A stretch of DNA of 5,434 nucleotides from Alphaproteobacteria bacterium (lineage in GTDB: Bacteria > Pseudomonadota > Alphaproteobacteria > Rhodobacterales > Rhodobacteraceae), in contig JAADIC010000316.1 in NCBI GenBank assembly GCA_013151535.1, positions 2,898 to 8,331 on the forward strand. Reading direction: 5' to 3'. Made by a program: the position numbers and the translations under genes. Of this stretch, positions 3,311 to 5,434 are shown piece after piece (position 1 is the first letter of the stretch; each line of letters starts with the position of its first letter). The notes under the pieces are model-generated. The model was given only the letters and a program-made list of their open reading frames with translations. It searched no databases and was not told where the DNA came from.

Positions 3311-5434
3311 TTAGCCCTGCAAGGACCGCACCCCAATCGCCCCCTCGCGGGCATTTTGCATCGCCAATGCCGCTGCATGGCTGGCCGCCGCGGTGGTGTA
3401 ATAGACGATGCGGTCGAACAGGGCGACGTGGCGGATTTCGCGGCTGTCTTCAACCGATTGGGTGCCTTCGGTGGTGTTGAACACCAGCGTCACCTCGCCG
3501 TTTTTCATCACGTCAACGATGTTGGGGCGGCCCTCGTAAACCTTGTTGGTCAACTCGACCTCAAGCCCGGCGTCGCGCAGAAACGTGGCGGTGCCGGATG
3601 TGGCGATGATCGAAAAACCGAGCTCGGCCATGATCTGCGCGGCCTCGATCATTTGCGGGGTTTTGTCGGCGTCTTTGATCGAAATGAACACCTTGCCGCC
3701 TTCGGGCATCTTGTGGCCCGCGCCCAGTTGCGATTTCAGAAATGCGCGCGGGAAGGTGCGGTCCCAGCCCATAACCTCGCCGGTGGAGCGCATTTCTGGG
3801 CCAAGAATGGTATCGACACCGGGGAAGCGATCGAACGGCAACACCGCCTCTTTGACCGAGAACCACGGGGTGTTGGGATCGGCCAATGTCATGGCGTCGG
3901 CGAAGGGCAGAACCTCGTCCTCGCGGGCGTTTTCCTTGTAGGGCGGGCGTTCGGGGAAGTTCGAAAGCGGCTCACCGGCCATCAGCCGCGCGGCGATGCT
4001 GGCGATGGCGGAGTCCGTCGCTTTGGCGACGAAAGGCACGGTGCGGCTGGCGCGGGGATTGACCTCAAGAATGAAAATCTCACCATCCTTGATGGCGAAT
4101 TGCACGTTCATCAGGCCGACCACATTCAGACCCAGCGCAAGGGCGTGGGATTGCTTTTTCAGCTCGGCAATAATCTCGGGCGTTAGGGAATAAGGCGGCA
4201 GCGAACAAGCACTGTCACCGGAATGCACGCCGGCTTCTTCGATATGTTGCATGATGCCGGCAACATGCACGTCTTTGCCGTCGCAAAGGGCGTCAACGTC
4301 GATCTCGATCGCGCCGATCAGGTAGCTGTCGAGCAGCACCGGGCTGCCGGGTGAGACGTTCACCGCCTCGTTGATATAGCGTGTCAATTGCGCGTCATCG
4401 CGGATGATTTCCATGGCGCGACCGCCCAGAACGTAAGACGGGCGAATGACCAGCGGATAGCCGACATCTTTAGCGATTACAAAGGCTTGTTCGGGGGTGG
4501 AGGCGATGCCGTTATAGGGTTGTTTCAGCTTCAGATCGTGCAACAACTGCTGAAAACGTTCACGATCCTCGGCCAGATCAATGGCGTCGGGCGTGGTGCC
4601 AAGGATCGGGATACCTTCAGCCTCAAGCGCGTTGGCGAGCTTGAGCGGGGTCTGGCCGCCGAACTGAACGATGACGCCGTGAAGGGTGCCGTTTTCCTGC
4701 TCGACCCGCAGGATTTCCAGCACATGTTCCAGCGTTAAGGGCTCAAAATACAGGCGGTCCGAGGTGTCGTAATCGGTGCTGACAGTCTCGGGATTGCAGT
4801 TAATCATGATGGTTTCATAGCCCTGATCGGTCAGGGCGTAACAGGCGTGACAACAGCAATAGTCAAACTCGATGCCCTGACCGATACGGTTTGGGCCACC
4901 GCCAAGGATCACCACCTTTTTGCGATCCGTCGGGCGGGCCTCGCATTCGACCTCGCCCATCACCGGGCTTTCGTAGGTCGAATACATGTAAGGTGTCTGC
5001 GCCTCGAATTCCGCCGCGCAGGTGTCGATGCGCTTGAAGCAGGCTTTGACGTTCAGCGCCAAGCGGGCGTGGCGGATTTCGACCTCGGTTTTGCCGGTCA
5101 GGATGGCGAGGCGCCCGTCGGTGAAGCCGAACATTTTGAGGCGGCGCATGGCGGCCTCGTTTGTCGGCAGGCCGTCGCGGCGAATGTCGGCTTCGATGTC
5201 GATAATCTCGCGGATGCGGGCCAGAAACCAAGGGTCAAACGCGGTGACGTGGTTAATCTCGTCGTCACTCAACCCGTGGCGCATGGCTTGGGCGATCAGG
5301 CGCATGCGATCCGGGGTTTGGGCGGACAGGGCGCGAATGATGGCGGGTTTTGCCTCCCCCCCAGCCCCCCTCCCGAGGGAGGGGGGGGCGATGGAGTTGG
5401 CGGCGGTGCCTCTCCCCTCCGTTTCGGAGGGGAG
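3311..5434 (-). CDS. carB: Carbamoyl-phosphate synthase large subunit, C-terminal two-thirds (partial)
   Basis: Makes carbamoyl phosphate from bicarbonate, ATP and ammonia delivered by the CarA glutaminase, feeding pyrimidine and arginine synthesis. The stop is at 3311-3313; the frame is open through the right edge, so the Met at 5305 is internal. Numbering from that Met: oligomerisation domain about 1-125 (FDPWFLARI, KRIDTCAAEFEAQTPYMYST), then the second ATP-grasp synthetase half with GGGPNRIGQG (135-144), NPETVSTDYDTSDRLYFEP (171-189), FGGQTPLKLA (215-224), RPSYVLGGRAMEI (288-300), HIEEAGVHSGDSA (354-366) and EVNPRASRTVPFV (414-426), and lastly the MGS-like allosteric domain about 535-664 (GTATF, NKVYEGRPN). 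Compared with E. coli it carries about 20 extra residues before WFSVKEAVLPF, which I recall from alphaproteobacterial CarB. The first synthetase half lies outside. The 43 codons before that Met run through a palindromic repeat without a stop. No carA is in view. Confidence 0.97.
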   Translation of the reverse strand, partial: LPSETEGRGTAANSIAPPSLGRGAGGEAKPAIIRALSAQTPDRMRLIAQAMRHGLSDDEINHVTAFDPWFLARIREIIDIEADIRRDGLPTNEAAMRRLKMFGFTDGRLAILTGKTEVEIRHARLALNVKACFKRIDTCAAEFEAQTPYMYSTYESPVMGEVECEARPTDRKKVVILGGGPNRIGQGIEFDYCCCHACYALTDQGYETIMINCNPETVSTDYDTSDRLYFEPLTLEHVLEILRVEQENGTLHGVIVQFGGQTPLKLANALEAEGIPILGTTPDAIDLAEDRERFQQLLHDLKLKQPYNGIASTPEQAFVIAKDVGYPLVIRPSYVLGGRAMEIIRDDAQLTRYINEAVNVSPGSPVLLDSYLIGAIEIDVDALCDGKDVHVAGIMQHIEEAGVHSGDSACSLPPYSLTPEIIAELKKQSHALALGLNVVGLMNVQFAIKDGEIFILEVNPRASRTVPFVAKATDSAIASIAARLMAGEPLSNFPERPPYKENAREDEVLPFADAMTLADPNTPWFSVKEAVLPFDRFPGVDTILGPEMRSTGEVMGWDRTFPRAFLKSQLGAGHKMPEGGKVFISIKDADKTPQMIEAAQIMAELGFSIIATSGTATFLRDAGLEVELTNKVYEGRPNIVDVMKNGEVTLVFNTTEGTQSVEDSREIRHVALFDRIVYYTTAAASHAAALAMQNAREGAIGVRSLQG
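5352..5434. repeat. GC-rich palindromic repeat inserted in frame in carB (runs off the edge)
   Basis: Two hairpin modules lie in tandem. In the first, CCCCCCTCCC (5365-5374) faces GGGAGGGGGG (5377-5386) across GA. In the second, CTCCCCTCCG (5412-5421) faces CGGAGGGGAG (5425-5434) across TTT. Both modules begin with GCCTC on the plus strand (5352 and 5408). They are joined by about 20 ordinary-looking bases. In the carB frame the stretch has no stop and reads as a Gly/Pro/Ser/Arg-rich peptide (SETEGRGTAANS, APPSLGRGAGGEA) unlike any CarB segment, whereas normal CarB sequence starts again at about KPAIIRALSAQTPDR. I infer a palindromic repeat element sitting in the linker between the first synthetase half and the oligomerisation domain. 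The outer end is beyond the window, and possible copies elsewhere in the genome cannot be seen. Confidence 0.7.

Noticed and set aside
3293..4186. A 297-codon open frame on the plus strand
   Set aside because: It lies wholly opposite carB, whose protein motifs are clear throughout; GC-rich codons on one strand commonly leave the opposite strand open.

Overview
The window looks like chromosomal housekeeping DNA from an alphaproteobacterium, most likely of the Rhodobacterales/Roseobacter type. The basis is the wording of the CarB and Tdk proteins, a solitary BrnA/DUF4415-like protein of a kind I recall from that group, and moderately high GC with third positions rich in G and C. No RNA gene, CRISPR array, transposase or phage gene is visible.

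Layout. (1) 2-868, plus: a D-2-hydroxyacid dehydrogenase cut by the left edge. (2) 934-2055, plus, after a 65-base gap and behind a clear ribosome binding site: a long (373 aa) FabH-like beta-ketoacyl-ACP synthase III. (3) 2052-2630, minus: an E. coli-type thymidine kinase, tdk, whose stop codon overlaps the synthase stop. (4) 2631-2783: the divergent control region between tdk and the next gene, holding four copies of a 7-base motif at exact 11-base spacing. (5) 2784-3188, plus: a small ribbon-helix-helix protein like the BrnA antitoxin, with no toxin partner in view. (6) 3189-3310: a convergent gap with phased A/T tracts and a 28-base near-perfect palindrome. (7) 3311-5434, minus: the C-terminal two-thirds of carB, running off the right edge.

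The genes do not form one pathway. The dehydrogenase and synthase may be co-transcribed. tdk (thymidine salvage) and carB (carbamoyl phosphate for pyrimidines and arginine) both feed nucleotide metabolism, but they are separate transcription units on the minus strand.

The most interesting signals are two. First, a GC-rich palindromic repeat (5352 to the right edge) appears to be inserted in frame in the carB linker between the first synthetase half and the oligomerisation domain, so it is translated, in the manner of the Rickettsia palindromic elements. Second, the 11-base-phased array between tdk and the orphan BrnA-like gene looks like an operator for a cooperatively binding protein, plausibly that protein itself.
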